Shown here in pieces: positions 1-9,575 of a stretch of 64,000 bases of DNA. The notes beneath the pieces are model-generated. The model made no database searches, was not told where the DNA came from, and worked only from the letters and a program-made list of their open reading frames with translations. The stretch's first letter is position 1. Every line of letters starts with the position of its first letter. This DNA is from Arcobacteraceae bacterium (GTDB taxonomy: Bacteria > Campylobacterota > Campylobacteria > Campylobacterales > Arcobacteraceae). The stretch spans positions 32,269 through 96,268 of the forward strand of contig JAIOSF010000018.1 of the NCBI GenBank assembly GCA_021107755.1. The letters run 5' to 3'. Made by a program: the position numbers and the translations under genes.

Positions 1-1
1 A

Positions 2-541
2 TGTGTTTTACCTGATTTTTGGAGTGATTTAGTAAAGTTTAAAATGGCACTTAATAAGATGTTACCAAATTCTATATATGTTAGAAATGTATCTTATGTA
101 AATGATGATTTTCATGCAAGATTTAGCGCAAAAAAAAGAGAATACAGATATATTGTTACAACAAAAGAACTTACCCCATTTAATCAAAATTATGTAGAGT
201 ATTATGAAAGTATCAATATAGAAAAGATAAGAGATGCTCTGAAAATTTTAAAAGGTGTACATGATTTTGAATACTTTAGTAAAACTGGCAGTGAACCAGC
301 TTCAACAGTGCGAGAGATTTACGATATAAAGTTTTATAAATATAAAGAGTTATATATTTTCAGATTTAAGGCTAATTCTTATTTAAGAAGCCAAATACGA
401 ATGATGGTTGATTTTATTATGAAAATATCAAGTGGTAAGTTAACTATTGAAGATTTAAAAAAACAGCTTAATAAAGAGAAGTTGATATCTTGGACTCTAG
501 CTAGCCCAAATGGGCTGTATTTGAGTAAGATTAGTTACTAG
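2..541 (+). CDS. truA: tRNA pseudouridine synthase A, C-terminal part (5' end outside window)
   Basis: TruA makes pseudouridine at positions 38-40 of the tRNA anticodon arm. The frame is already open at base 2, before the first ATG at 44, and the residues read there (PDFWSDLVKFK) continue the family sequence, so the true start and the catalytic Asp lie outside the window. Visible are the DFHARFSAKKREYRY stretch and the SYLRSQIRMMVDFIM helix of the C-terminal half, where TruA enzymes carry FL..MVR. About 180 of the usual ~240 residues are present. The stop overlaps the convergent thioredoxin-like gene by 11 bases. Confidence 0.9.
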   Translation, partial: CVLPDFWSDLVKFKMALNKMLPNSIYVRNVSYVNDDFHARFSAKKREYRYIVTTKELTPFNQNYVEYYESINIEKIRDALKILKGVHDFEYFSKTGSEPASTVREIYDIKFYKYKELYIFRFKANSYLRSQIRMMVDFIMKISSGKLTIEDLKKQLNKEKLISWTLASPNGLYLSKISY

Positions 542-938
542 GTCTAGATACTCTTCCTAAAAAAGATTTTTTATTTTTATATCCTCTTAAACTATAAAGT
601 AGCTCTTGCGTTTTAGGGTCAATAACATAAGTTGTAGGTGTCCCCTCAGGTAAAAATTTTGCTGGTACATCTTCTATATCCATACTTAAACTTAAATCCA
701 CTGTAACAAATATGAAGTTTTTATTTATATACTCTATAACTTCATTATCTGAAAGTGTATCTGCTTCCATTTTTCGACACCATGGACAAAATGGGCTATG
801 TGCAAAAAGCATCACTGGTTTATTTTGTTCAACACCTTTTTCTAGTGCATCTGCATAAGAATTTGCATGGATAATTTCAGTTCCATTAAGTGCAACAATA
901 CTTATTAATATTAAAAGAATTTTTGTAAATATTTTCAT
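531..938 (-). CDS. periplasmic thioredoxin-fold protein with CPWC motif
   Basis: Thioredoxin-like protein, probably exported and acting on disulfides in the periplasm. The frame can start at 986 inside hemC, but the start at 938 (MKIFTKILLILISI) gives a proper signal peptide, has AAGG about 8 bases upstream, and lies one base past the hemC stop; I chose it. The mature part has HSPFCPWCRKME (redox CxxC) and the cis-Pro segment EGTPTTYVID. At about 135 residues it is one thioredoxin domain (thioredoxin_7/SoxW-like). It follows hemC in the same direction. The partner is unknown. Confidence 0.8.
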   Translation of the reverse strand: MKIFTKILLILISIVALNGTEIIHANSYADALEKGVEQNKPVMLFAHSPFCPWCRKMEADTLSDNEVIEYINKNFIFVTVDLSLSMDIEDVPAKFLPEGTPTTYVIDPKTQELLYSLRGYKNKKSFLGRVSRPSN

Positions 939-939
939 T

Positions 940-1911
940 TTATAACCTTTGTGGCATTTCATCTTTAAATGCCAGTTTTTCTGCATTTTGTAATATCTCT
1001 ATAGCACCATCTTCAATCATTTTGTTCGCTAAATCAGACCCTAATGTTTCACAATCATTTAAAGTTTTGCAAAGAGATTCATGTAAGATATTTGTCCCAT
1101 CTGGATAACCAATCATCGCTTGTAAAGTAATATTATCACCACTAATGGTTGCATTACATGCAACGGGTGCAGAACATCCAGCACCTATTTTTGATATAAA
1201 ATCTCTCTCAGCTTTTGTACAGATAAAAGTTGGAGTATCATTAACACTCATAGCTATCTCTTTGAGTTTTTCATCTCCTGAAAGTATTTCTATACCCAAT
1301 GATGCTTGCCCCATAGGAGGTATCATCATATCTAAAGGTAACTTTTGTGTATGTGGAATATCTTTTAATAAATCAAGTCTATCTAACCCAATCCAAGCCA
1401 AGATAATAGCATCATATTGACCCTCAGAGAGTTTTCTCAGTCGAGTGTTTACATTTCCTCGTAAATCTTTTACTGTTAAATCAGGTCTTTTATTTAAAAG
1501 CTGCATTCTTCTTCTTAAACTTGTAGTTCCTACAATAGCGCCCTTTGGTAATTCATCAACAGTTTTATATTTGTGAGATAAAAATACATCACTTTGGTCT
1601 TCTCTTTTTGTAATTGCTACTAACTCTAGACCATCTGGGATATAAGTTGGTACATCTTTTAAACTATGAACAGCTAGATTTGCATTACCTGCAATCATCT
1701 CATCTTCAAGCTCTTTAGTAAAGTGTCCTTTTCCACCAATGAGTGCTAAAGGACGATCTAGTATTTTATCACCTCGACTTACTATTTTATTAATCTCAAC
1801 TGTAATATCTGGATAGCTTTTTTCTAATCTATCTTTTATATGGTATGCTTGCCAAAGTGCTAAATCACTAGCTCTTGTTGCTATTACTATTTTTTCCAAT
1901 TTTTCTCCCAT
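940..1911 (-). CDS. hemC: porphobilinogen deaminase (hydroxymethylbilane synthase)
   Basis: Condenses four porphobilinogens to hydroxymethylbilane in haem synthesis. The protein has the N-terminal signature ATRASDLALWQA, the SLKDVPT segment with the catalytic Asp (residue 86), the Arg-rich GTTSLRRRMQLL, LRGNVNTRL, and Cys246 in GAGCSAPVA, which carries the dipyrromethane cofactor. Its 323 residues are normal for the family. It lies 3 bases after the end of the DsbC-like gene and directly before the small thioredoxin gene, so these three minus-strand genes are probably co-transcribed. Confidence 0.95.
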   Translation of the reverse strand: MGEKLEKIVIATRASDLALWQAYHIKDRLEKSYPDITVEINKIVSRGDKILDRPLALIGGKGHFTKELEDEMIAGNANLAVHSLKDVPTYIPDGLELVAITKREDQSDVFLSHKYKTVDELPKGAIVGTTSLRRRMQLLNKRPDLTVKDLRGNVNTRLRKLSEGQYDAIILAWIGLDRLDLLKDIPHTQKLPLDMMIPPMGQASLGIEILSGDEKLKEIAMSVNDTPTFICTKAERDFISKIGAGCSAPVACNATISGDNITLQAMIGYPDGTNILHESLCKTLNDCETLGSDLANKMIEDGAIEILQNAEKLAFKDEMPQRL

Positions 1912-1914
1912 GGC

Positions 1915-2772
1915 CTATTTTAAATATTTTTCAAATTGTGATCTTGTGTAATCGTACTCTCCATCAAAAAACAGAGTTGGAGTTCCTGATACAAATGCAT
2001 CTTCAGACATTTTAATATCATCTTGTATCATTTTTTCTAGTTTAGGATTATTTATCTGTTCCATTGTTATATTTGTACCAAACTCTTTATTAAAAAATCC
2101 TAATACTTTTTTTTCATCTTTCTCTTCATATGCATCAAATTTATATTTTTCTGAAAAATTAGCTTTATAGATTCTATAGTCTACATTTTTAATCCCTTGC
2201 TCTTTAGCTAGTATAGAGGCTTTTGATAGTACTTTTGCTGTTGGATGCATATCGAGTGGAAGATGATAATAGTATACAGCTATATTTTGTGGATTATCAA
2301 TGATATTTTTTAATACATAGGGGATCTCATCTACACAGATTGGACATAAAGGATCACTAAATATTACAAGTGAATGTTTTGCATCAATATTTCCCTCTAT
2401 AAAATGTTTTTTACTGAAAAATTCTTTTCCTAATGTTGGATACATAACAGTTTTAAATGATCTTTTATTTTCTAAGTTTATTAAGTCCATAGTAACATTT
2501 TTACCATCACTAAAAAGTGTATCTTTTTGAGAAAGCTTTTTGTTTTGTACCTCAAATTCTAAATTAAAAGTATACCCTACCCAACCATCTTGATTTAGAT
2601 CTTTTTTTAATACTAAATCAACATTTTGAAGGTTTCCTCCAACTCTTTGTAATGACTTAGCAACTCTTTGCTTTTCAAATTTTATAAGTTTTTTTTCTAA
2701 ATTACTATTGGCAACTCCACTAGTGCTTAATAGTATTGTTATCATCAATAATTTCAACATCGATAATTTCAT
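1915..2772 (-). CDS. periplasmic thiol:disulfide interchange protein, DsbC/DsbG-like
   Basis: Thioredoxin-fold oxidoreductase of the DsbA/DsbC/DsbG group. The start at 2772 (MKLSMLKLLMITILL) gives a signal peptide and has AGGAGAG just upstream; the longer frame to 2895 adds non-signal residues and lies inside fxsA. After an N-terminal region of about 130 residues comes FSDPLCPICVDEIPY (CPIC active site), then a helical insertion, and SGTPTLFFDGEYDYT with the cis-Pro loop. The start codon lies within the end of fxsA, a 53-bp same-strand overlap. Isomerase versus oxidase role cannot be told from the sequence. Confidence 0.82.
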   Translation of the reverse strand: MKLSMLKLLMITILLSTSGVANSNLEKKLIKFEKQRVAKSLQRVGGNLQNVDLVLKKDLNQDGWVGYTFNLEFEVQNKKLSQKDTLFSDGKNVTMDLINLENKRSFKTVMYPTLGKEFFSKKHFIEGNIDAKHSLVIFSDPLCPICVDEIPYVLKNIIDNPQNIAVYYYHLPLDMHPTAKVLSKASILAKEQGIKNVDYRIYKANFSEKYKFDAYEEKDEKKVLGFFNKEFGTNITMEQINNPKLEKMIQDDIKMSEDAFVSGTPTLFFDGEYDYTRSQFEKYLK

Positions 2773-3190
2773 CGTCTCTCCTTTTATTATTTTGTTTGTT
2801 ATTTGTTTGTGTATATTCAAAACTTGTTGAATATGTAGCGTTATTACTACTATTAGGTTTTTTAAACTCAAATATTTTACTAAACAGTGATACAAATAAT
2901 CCTAGTTGTAAAAGTATCCCAATTATATCTGTAAAAAAACCTGGAATAATAAGTAAAAATGCACCAATAGCTTTTGCTACATTTGTTTTAATAAACTCTT
3001 CTTGAGTTATTTGTCCAGTTCGTGCTTTTTGAACATTTTCACTTAAAGAATATTTGAAGTTCTTTAAAATAATCATACCTATAATTGCAGAAAATAAGAT
3101 TTCAACAAAAGTAAGTAGTCCTCCAATTGAAGCTGCTATGGAAGAAGAGATCATAACTTCTAAAAATAGGTAAATTAAAAAATATAACAA
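2720..3190 (-). CDS. fxsA: FxsA family cytoplasmic membrane protein
   Basis: Small membrane protein of the FxsA family, named for suppressing F-exclusion of phage T7 in E. coli; its cellular role is unclear. Predicted helices are LYFLIYLFLEVMISSSIA, LTFVEILFSAIIGMIIL, and the pair AIGAFLLIIPGFFTDIIGILLQLGLF, whose LLIIPGFFTDIIG is the family hallmark. The tail is cytoplasmic, Asn-rich and then acidic (RRDDEIIDVEIIDD). The 156-residue length is typical. Its 3' end overlaps the DsbC-like gene. Confidence 0.85.
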   Translation of the reverse strand: MLYFLIYLFLEVMISSSIAASIGGLLTFVEILFSAIIGMIILKNFKYSLSENVQKARTGQITQEEFIKTNVAKAIGAFLLIIPGFFTDIIGILLQLGLFVSLFSKIFEFKKPNSSNNATYSTSFEYTQTNNKQNNKRRDDEIIDVEIIDDNNTIKH

Positions 3191-3248
3191 ATATTCCCCT
3201 TGTATGTTTCGTTGATTATAATAAATTAAGGGTAAGTAAACACTTAAT

Positions 3249-3641
3249 TTATAAATCGTTTTGTATAGATTTTTCTAAGTGATATAATTTATAGCGAATA
3301 TCTTTAAAATTTTCTGATGTTTTTATATCGATTAGTTTTCCAAACTCTTCTAAAACTCTTGAACTTTCTTGTGCTCTTTTAAAATTTGCAATAAGAATGG
3401 AGTGTAAATCTGTTCTATTTTGTTCTGAAGGTGTAGATTTTTTTAAAACATCATTTTGTATATCTCTTGAATCAAGAAGTTCTTCATATAATGATATTCT
3501 GGCTTTGTGTCGTAACTCTTTTAATTGTGAAGAGATTTCTTTGTCATTGAAAATATATCTATATATATCCTCAATGACTCTAATGCCTTCTCTAAGGCGA
3601 TTTAAATTTGCATCTAAAAGTCGTAAACTTTCTTTAGTCAT
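3249..3641 (-). CDS. small protein annotated in relatives as thiamine-phosphate pyrophosphorylase-like
   Basis: The start at 3641 (MTKESLRLLDANLNRLREGIRV) is chosen because the longer frame to 3809 only reads the antisense of the next gene. The 130-residue all-helical protein has the pattern LRLLDANLNRLREGIRVIEDIYRY ... LRHKAR ... RAQESSRVLEEFGK, which I know as the N-terminal helical domain attached to some ThiE-like proteins. The ThiE TIM barrel is absent, so pyrophosphorylase activity should not be assumed. The ATG overlaps the stop of the Bax-inhibitor-like gene by 8 bases, suggesting translational coupling. Confidence 0.7.
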   Translation of the reverse strand: MTKESLRLLDANLNRLREGIRVIEDIYRYIFNDKEISSQLKELRHKARISLYEELLDSRDIQNDVLKKSTPSEQNRTDLHSILIANFKRAQESSRVLEEFGKLIDIKTSENFKDIRYKLYHLEKSIQNDL

Positions 3642-4362
3642 CACTGTTGTTAAATGCAGCAAATATTTGAAGTAAAGAGATAAATAGGTTAAAAAAGTCC
3701 AAATAAAGTGCAATTGCAGCTTCAATAGGAGTTGAGAAACCACCCTTGATGATTTGTTGTGTATCATAGAGTATAAAGGCACTAAATAACAAAGCACCAA
3801 CCATAGCAATACCTAGTTGTAATATTGGTGAACCTATAAAAATATTACTAATAGAACCAACTATCAAAATAATAAGAGCTATAAAAAGCATTTTACCCAT
3901 ATTTGAGTAATCTTTTTTAGTTGTAAGTGCAAACATAGATATACCACCAAAAGCAACTGATGTCATTAAAAATGCTTGTGCTACAACTGAAGCACCATTT
4001 GGCATATTAAATACACTACTTAAAAGAGGTGTAATTGTTAACCCACTTACAAATGTAAAACCAAATAAAACTGCAAGGTTAATTCCTGGCTTATCTTTTA
4101 CTGCATAAAGTCCAAAAAGTAATGCAAACTCTAAGATAACTAATCCCCAGTACCAACTTGAAATTGTACTAACCATATCAAGTCCAATATATGCCCCAGC
4201 AGTTGCAGCTAAAAGTGAACTAGCAAAAAGTTGATATGTACTTTTTAAAAAAGCCATTAAGTTAGCTGGAGCGCTTGCTTGTTCTTGTGATGATGAATAA
4301 GCATTTTCTTCTTTTGTATAAGAAGAGTCACTACCATTTGTCAAATAATCTCTGTTGTACAT
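3634..4362 (-). CDS. Bax inhibitor-1/YccA family membrane protein
   Basis: Seven-helix inner membrane protein of the BI-1 (YbhL/YccA) family. After a soluble polar N-terminus of about 40 residues come hydrophobic segments from LMAFLKSTYQLFASSLLAATAGAYIGL to the end, including the family stretch SAFILYDTQQIIKGG with the Asp of the pH-sensing pair described for bacterial BI-1. Length 242 is normal. It starts the minus-strand run that continues through the ThiE-like gene, and faces fabZ across a 210-bp AT-rich promoter region. Confidence 0.88.
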   Translation of the reverse strand: MYNRDYLTNGSDSSYTKEENAYSSSQEQASAPANLMAFLKSTYQLFASSLLAATAGAYIGLDMVSTISSWYWGLVILEFALLFGLYAVKDKPGINLAVLFGFTFVSGLTITPLLSSVFNMPNGASVVAQAFLMTSVAFGGISMFALTTKKDYSNMGKMLFIALIILIVGSISNIFIGSPILQLGIAMVGALLFSAFILYDTQQIIKGGFSTPIEAAIALYLDFFNLFISLLQIFAAFNNSDD

Positions 4363-4572
4363 TATAAATATCCTTTGTATTTTAATATTTGAATGTGATT
4401 CTAATATGTTTATATTAAATTTCTCTTTAAAGATAGATACTAATGAGAAATTAAAACAACAAACTAAAAAATTTTCTTTTAAAAGTTATAGTAAATATAA
4501 ACATTAATTAGTTATAATAAAACCTAAAATTAGATTTGTAAAGTATATATAGATCATTAAATAGGAGATATA

Positions 4573-5016
4573 ATGTTAGATGTTGTAGAGATACAAAAGA
4601 TACTACCTCATAGATATCCTTTTCTTTTAGTTGATAAGGTAACTAGTATGGAGCTAGAAAAAAATATAGTAGCATATAAAAATGTATCAATAAGTGAGCC
4701 AGTGTTTCAAGGACATTTTCCAGGACACCCTATATATCCAGGTGTGATGATTTTAGAAGGTATGGCACAAGCAGGTGGTATACTAGCGCTTAAAAGTTCA
4801 GGGCTAACTGATGAAGAATTAAAATCAAAAGTTATATATTTTATGAGTATAGATAAAGCAAAATTTAGAAGTCCAGTAAAACCTGGAGATAAATTAGAGT
4901 ATAGAATAGAGATAATTAAATTAAGAAAAAATCTAATAGTTCTTGATGGAAAAGCTTTCGTAGATGATAAGCTAGTTAGTGAAGCTGAACTTAAAGCAAT
5001 GGTAGTTGATAAATAA
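4573..5016 (+). CDS. fabZ: 3-hydroxyacyl-ACP dehydratase
   Basis: Dehydrates (3R)-hydroxyacyl-ACP in type II fatty acid elongation. It is a hot-dog fold protein of 147 residues with HRYPFLLVD near the N-terminus and the catalytic His48 ([12 protein letters not shown]) and Glu62 ([11 protein letters not shown]). GGAG precedes the ATG. Its TAA overlaps the lpxA ATG by one base (TAATG). The pairing with lpxA reflects competition for the same hydroxyacyl-ACP pool between membrane lipid and lipid A synthesis. Confidence 0.96.
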   Translation: MLDVVEIQKILPHRYPFLLVDKVTSMELEKNIVAYKNVSISEPVFQGHFPGHPIYPGVMILEGMAQAGGILALKSSGLTDEELKSKVIYFMSIDKAKFRSPVKPGDKLEYRIEIIKLRKNLIVLDGKAFVDDKLVSEAELKAMVVDK

Positions 5017-5798
5017 TGGAAAACATCCATAAAACAGCTATTATAGAAGATGGAGCTGTTATAGCTGATGATGTAATAATTGGAGCATATAGTATAATTG
5101 GTCCAAAAGTTACAATCGGTTCTGGTACAACAATTGCAAGTCATTGTGTAATTGAAGGGAAAACAACAATAGGGAAAAACAATACTATTTTTTCCCATGC
5201 AGCACTTGGGACTATTCCTCAAGATTTAAAGTTTGCAGGGGAAGATGTTGAGTTAATTATTGGTGATAATAATAAAATAAGAGAGTTTACTTTATTTAAT
5301 CCTGGAACTAAAGGTGGTGGAGCTGTTACTAAAATAGGTAATGGAAATTTATTTATGGGATATACTCATGTAGCTCATGATTGTATTATAGGTGATAATT
5401 GTATCTTTGCAAATGTAGCAACACTTGCTGGACATGTAGAAGTTGAAGATAATGTTGTAGTGGGTGGACTATCTGCTATTCATCAATTTTGTAAATTAGG
5501 AACACAGTCTATGATAGGTGGTGGTTCAATTGTGGTTCAAGATATTCCACCATTTTGTAATACAGAGGGAAATCGTGCAACAATTAGAGGTTTAAATCTT
5601 ACAGGACTTAGAAGAAGACTTGATAATAGAGCAGATATAGATGAAATAAAAAAAGCCTATAGAAAGCTTTTTGAATCAGGAAATCCTTTGAATGATAGCG
5701 CAAAAGAGTTAATAGAAAATAGTACAAATGAATATGTAATAAAACTAGCACAGTTTATAGCAAATACAAAAAGAGGAATACCTTTTACAAGGAAATAA
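5016..5798 (+). CDS. lpxA: UDP-N-acetylglucosamine O-acyltransferase
   Basis: First enzyme of lipid A synthesis, moving a hydroxyacyl chain from ACP to the 3-OH of UDP-GlcNAc. The N-terminal two thirds are hexapeptide repeats forming a left-handed beta-helix (IIGAYSIIGPKVTIGSG and similar). GYTHVAHDCIIGDN carries the catalytic His, followed by ATLAGHVEVEDNVVVGG and SAIHQFCKLG. The C-terminal helical part (LTGLRRRLDNRADI) is standard. Length 260 is typical. Translationally coupled to fabZ. Confidence 0.96.
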   Translation: MENIHKTAIIEDGAVIADDVIIGAYSIIGPKVTIGSGTTIASHCVIEGKTTIGKNNTIFSHAALGTIPQDLKFAGEDVELIIGDNNKIREFTLFNPGTKGGGAVTKIGNGNLFMGYTHVAHDCIIGDNCIFANVATLAGHVEVEDNVVVGGLSAIHQFCKLGTQSMIGGGSIVVQDIPPFCNTEGNRATIRGLNLTGLRRRLDNRADIDEIKKAYRKLFESGNPLNDSAKELIENSTNEYVIKLAQFIANTKRGIPFTRK

Positions 5799-5804
5799 TA
5801 GAAT

Positions 5805-7043
5805 ATGAAAAAAGAAAAAATGAAATGCGATTTTTGTGGAGTTGAAGATAGTGAAAAAAATCCTCTAATATCTGGGGAAAATGCAACTATTTGTCAAACT
5901 TGTGCAAAATCTGCTTATGAGATAATTCAAAAGCACAAAAGTGAACATGAAGAGGGTGAAGTTGTTGAACTTGCTGAAGATATTGTTCAAAAAATATTGA
6001 CACCTAAAGAGTTAAAAGCTATTTTAGATGATTATGTAATTGGGCAAGATAAAGCAAAAAAAGTTTTAAGTGTTGCTGTTTACAATCATTACAAGAGAAT
6101 ATTTATGCAAGAGATTAGTGATGATATTACAGAACTTACAAAGTCAAATGTATTACTTATAGGACCAACAGGAAGTGGAAAAACACTTTTAGCTCAAACA
6201 ATAGCAAAATATTTAGATGTTCCACTAGCAATTGCAGATGCTACTAGTTTAACAGAAGCTGGATATGTTGGTGATGATGTTGAAAATGTTGTAACTAGAC
6301 TGATTCAAGCAGCAGATGGTGATATCAAAAAAGCTGAGCAAGGTATTATTTTTATTGATGAGATTGATAAAATTGCTAGAATGTCTGAGAATAGAAGTAT
6401 TACTAGAGATGTGAGTGGTGAAGGTGTTCAACAGGCACTACTTAAAATTGTTGAGGGAAGCTTAGTAAATGTTCCACCAAAAGGTGGAAGAAAACATCCA
6501 GGGCAAGATGCAGTACAACTTGATACAACAAATGTATTATTTATATGTGGTGGTGCTTTTGATGGGATGAAAGATATTATAGCTAAAAGACAAGGTGGAA
6601 ATATCCTTGGATTTAATCAAGATAAAAAAACAAAACAAGAGCAAGATAATATTATGGAACTTATTGAAGCTGATGACTTAGTAAAATATGGTTTAATACC
6701 TGAACTTATTGGTCGTCTTCACATGACAGCAGTTCTTCAAGAGATTGATGAAGATGCGATGATGCATATATTAAAGGAACCAAAAAATTCTTTAGTAAAA
6801 CAGTATACAAAATTATTTAAAATAGATGGTGTAAACTTAGAGTTTGAAGAGGACTCTTTAAAAGAGATAGCAAAAGCAGCTAAAATGCGAAAAACAGGTG
6901 CTAGAGGATTGCGATCTATTTTAGAAGATATTATGCTTGATGTGATGTATGAATTACCTGAGTATAAAGGTAAAACAGTAACAATTACAAAAGATGTGGT
7001 AAATAAAACAGAACTACCAAAAGTAGCAGATGCGGTTGCGTAA
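5805..7043 (+). CDS. clpX: ATP-dependent Clp protease ATP-binding subunit ClpX
   Basis: AAA+ unfoldase that feeds substrates to ClpP. The zinc-binding domain has Cys8, Cys11, Cys30 and Cys33. Walker A GPTGSGKT is at 120-127, followed by the pore-loop GYVGDDVE, Walker [12 protein letters not shown], the [13 protein letters not shown] segment, a GF in the ClpP-binding loop region (ILGFNQDKK), and sensor 2 [11 protein letters not shown]. At 412 residues it is full length. It lies 6 bases after lpxA and is probably expressed with fabZ-lpxA. Confidence 0.97.
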   Translation: MKKEKMKCDFCGVEDSEKNPLISGENATICQTCAKSAYEIIQKHKSEHEEGEVVELAEDIVQKILTPKELKAILDDYVIGQDKAKKVLSVAVYNHYKRIFMQEISDDITELTKSNVLLIGPTGSGKTLLAQTIAKYLDVPLAIADATSLTEAGYVGDDVENVVTRLIQAADGDIKKAEQGIIFIDEIDKIARMSENRSITRDVSGEGVQQALLKIVEGSLVNVPPKGGRKHPGQDAVQLDTTNVLFICGGAFDGMKDIIAKRQGGNILGFNQDKKTKQEQDNIMELIEADDLVKYGLIPELIGRLHMTAVLQEIDEDAMMHILKEPKNSLVKQYTKLFKIDGVNLEFEEDSLKEIAKAAKMRKTGARGLRSILEDIMLDVMYELPEYKGKTVTITKDVVNKTELPKVADAVA

Positions 7044-7095
7044 GCAAACTTTCAGCTTGCGAAAAGTAGCTTAAATATAATAAAGGGTAAATAGA

Positions 7096-8127
7096 ATGAT
7101 TTTTGACAAATTTATTGGTTGGTTTTCAAATGATATGGCGATTGACTTAGGTACAGCAAATACATTAGTATCTGTAAAAGGTAAAGGTATAATTATAAAT
7201 GAACCATCAGTAGTTGCAGTACAACATGATAGATATGGTAGAGATAGAATACTTGCAGTAGGTAAAGAAGCAAAACAGATGATAGGGAAAACACCTGTAA
7301 ATATACAAGCTGTTAGACCTATGAAAGATGGGGTTATCGCAGATTTTGAGATGACAGAGAGAATGATTCGATATTTTATTGAAAAAGCACACAAAAGAAA
7401 ATCTTTTTTAAGACCAAGAATTATTATCTGTATTCCTCATGGAATTACACAAGTTGAAAGAAAAGCTGTTAAAGAGTCAGCTTTAAGTGCAGGGGCAAGA
7501 GAAGTATTTCTTGTAGAGGAACCAATGGCAGCTGCTATTGGTGCAGGGATTCCTGTAAGTAGTCCTGATGGATATGTAGTAGTTGATATTGGTGGTGGTA
7601 CAACAGAGATTGGTGTTACCTCTTTAGGTGGATTAGTATTAAGTAAATCTATAAAAGTAGCTGGTGATAGATTTGATAAAGCCATTATAGATTATGTGAG
7701 ACAAAACTTTAATCTTTATATTGGAGAGCGAACTGCTGAAAGTATAAAATTAGAAATAGGAACAGCAGTTAAACAGGCTAAAGATACAACAATTAAAGTA
7801 AAAGGGAGAGATAGTTCAGGACTTCTTACAACTATTGACCTTACAAGTGAAGGTGTACGAGCTGCTTTACATGAACCATTAAAAGAGATCTCATTAGCAG
7901 TAAGACAAGTTCTTGAAGAGATGCCACCTGATTTAGCTGGAGATGTTGTTGATAATGGTGTTGTTTTGACAGGTGGTGGAGCATTGATTCGAGGATTAGA
8001 TAAATATCTTATGAATGATATTAAACTTCCTGTACGAGTTGCTGATGAACCACTTCTTGCTGTTGCCTATGGTACTAGCAAAACTTTAGATGAGGAATCT
8101 TTACTTAGACTAATATCTAATGAGTAA
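7096..8127 (+). CDS. mreB: rod-shape determining protein MreB
   Basis: Bacterial actin that forms membrane-bound filaments guiding lateral wall synthesis. It has the phosphate-1 motif AIDLGTANT, the phosphate-2 segment YVVVDIGGGTTEIGV, and GGGALIRGLDKYL of the adenosine pocket. The MIFDKFIGWFSND N-terminus is the usual amphipathic membrane anchor. Length is 343. The 52-bp gap after clpX holds a short hairpin without a T-run. The stop overlaps mreC by 8 bases. Confidence 0.97.
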   Translation: MIFDKFIGWFSNDMAIDLGTANTLVSVKGKGIIINEPSVVAVQHDRYGRDRILAVGKEAKQMIGKTPVNIQAVRPMKDGVIADFEMTERMIRYFIEKAHKRKSFLRPRIIICIPHGITQVERKAVKESALSAGAREVFLVEEPMAAAIGAGIPVSSPDGYVVVDIGGGTTEIGVTSLGGLVLSKSIKVAGDRFDKAIIDYVRQNFNLYIGERTAESIKLEIGTAVKQAKDTTIKVKGRDSSGLLTTIDLTSEGVRAALHEPLKEISLAVRQVLEEMPPDLAGDVVDNGVVLTGGGALIRGLDKYLMNDIKLPVRVADEPLLAVAYGTSKTLDEESLLRLISNE

Positions 8128-8896
8128 AAAGTTTATTCTCTTTATAATAGCTTTAATTATACTAGTATCTTATCTTTTTAGTTTTGAAAAGGTACTGGTA
8201 AATAAAATATATATGCTTAATAGCTCAATTAGCTCAGCATATATAAAGTTATTCATTTTTTCAACAGAAACTATCAATAAATATTTTAATCAACTAGATT
8301 ATATTGATCAACTTAAAAAATCCAATGAGATGAATCTTCAGTATAAATCTATGTATGAGAAAAAAGTTCAAGAGATAGTTGAATTAAATAAAAATTTGAA
8401 TTTGAGTTTAGATAAAGAGGTACAGTATGAAAAAGTTAAAGTTCTATCATATTATAGTTTTGATAATCACTCAAAAGTTCTTATAGACAAAAACAATATT
8501 GTACCAGATAAAATATATCCACTTATTACACTTGATGGTTTTAGTGCAGGTATAGTTTTAACAAAAAATGAAAAATCAGTTGCTTATTTAAATGAAAATA
8601 AAAAATGTAATTACACAGTTTTTATAGGAAAAAATGATACTCCTGGAATTACCTCTGGGGCAAATGATGATGGAAATATAATTATAAAATATGTACCAAT
8701 TTGGAAAGAGATACAAATGGGTAATGAGGTAATTACAAGTAGTATGGATTCTATTTTCCCATATGGAGTTAAAGTTGGGACTGTAGTAGATATTCAAGTA
8801 TTTGAAAATACAAAAGAGGTTTTAGTAAAACCTTATGCAAAAACATTAGGGATGCGAAACTTTTTTATAACACACGATACAAACTCTAGTATCTAG
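8120..8896 (+). CDS. mreC: rod-shape determining protein MreC
   Basis: Bitopic inner-membrane scaffold linking MreB to the wall-synthesis machinery. There is one N-terminal membrane helix (FILFIIALIILVSYLFSF), a coiled coil rich in K/E/N (about residues 60-100), then the periplasmic beta domain with VLSYYSFDNHSKVLIDKN and a QMGNEVITSSMDSIFPYGVKVGTV stretch typical of the family. Length 258 matches Campylobacterota MreC. The start lies inside mreB, and the 3' end overlaps the convergent ribE by 11 bases. Confidence 0.9.
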   Translation: MSKKFILFIIALIILVSYLFSFEKVLVNKIYMLNSSISSAYIKLFIFSTETINKYFNQLDYIDQLKKSNEMNLQYKSMYEKKVQEIVELNKNLNLSLDKEVQYEKVKVLSYYSFDNHSKVLIDKNNIVPDKIYPLITLDGFSAGIVLTKNEKSVAYLNENKKCNYTVFIGKNDTPGITSGANDDGNIIIKYVPIWKEIQMGNEVITSSMDSIFPYGVKVGTVVDIQVFENTKEVLVKPYAKTLGMRNFFITHDTNSSI

Positions 8897-9509
8897 AGAT
8901 TATACCATCCACATCATCCCAAGATAATGTCTCATTATCATCTTTTTTAAAAAGATTATAAACATATCTAGCAAACATGTCAGTTTCTATATTTACCTTA
9001 CTATTTATAGTATATTGTTCAAAAAGTGTGTTATTGATAGTATGCGGTATGATAGTGAGTCTAAAACTATTATTCTTCTTACTATCAACATCATTTACTG
9101 TTAAACTTACTCCATCAACAGTAATAGAACCTTTAGGGATAATATATTTAATAAATTGTTTTGGAATTTGTATGAAAAAATCTGTAGAGTTACCATTGTT
9201 TATGATATTTGTAATTGTACCCAAACAATCAACATGACCCTGAACAATGTGCCCCTCAAATCTATCCCCCATCATCATGGCAGGTTCCATATGAACTTTA
9301 TCTTTATAGTTTTCCATCGCTAATATATTTTGTGATTCAGGAGATAGTTCTACACTAAAACCATCTGCATAAAGTTCAATTACTGTAAGACATGCACCAT
9401 TTATAGCAATACTATCACCAATTTTTGGCTTATATGTTGCCATTAAAGTTAAAATATTATTATTGAAGCTAACTACGCTAGCCATCTCTCTTATTAATCC
9501 TGTAAACAT
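8886..9509 (-). CDS. ribE: riboflavin synthase alpha chain
   Basis: Dismutates two 6,7-dimethyl-8-ribityllumazines to riboflavin. The protein starts with the diagnostic MFTGLI and has two lumazine-binding beta-barrel repeats: the first with NGACLTVIE, the second with DGVSLTVNDVD. Length 207 is normal. It stands alone on the minus strand, with its 3' end overlapping mreC. Confidence 0.95.
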   Translation of the reverse strand: MFTGLIREMASVVSFNNNILTLMATYKPKIGDSIAINGACLTVIELYADGFSVELSPESQNILAMENYKDKVHMEPAMMMGDRFEGHIVQGHVDCLGTITNIINNGNSTDFFIQIPKQFIKYIIPKGSITVDGVSLTVNDVDSKKNNSFRLTIIPHTINNTLFEQYTINSKVNIETDMFARYVYNLFKKDDNETLSWDDVDGIISRY

Positions 9510-9575
9510 AAGATATTATAACATAATAATAATTTTGATTGGGTATAATAAAAAACGATTAAGGAGTTACTACTT

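Noticed and set aside
3249..3809. 186-residue version of the ThiE-like small protein
   Set aside because: The first 56 residues are the antisense/other-frame reading of the Bax-inhibitor-like gene; the ATG at 3641 is coupled to that gene's stop.
7044..7095. Terminator between clpX and mreB
   Set aside because: A 7-bp stem near GTAAGC/GCTTGC exists but has no T-run; read-through into mreB is likely.
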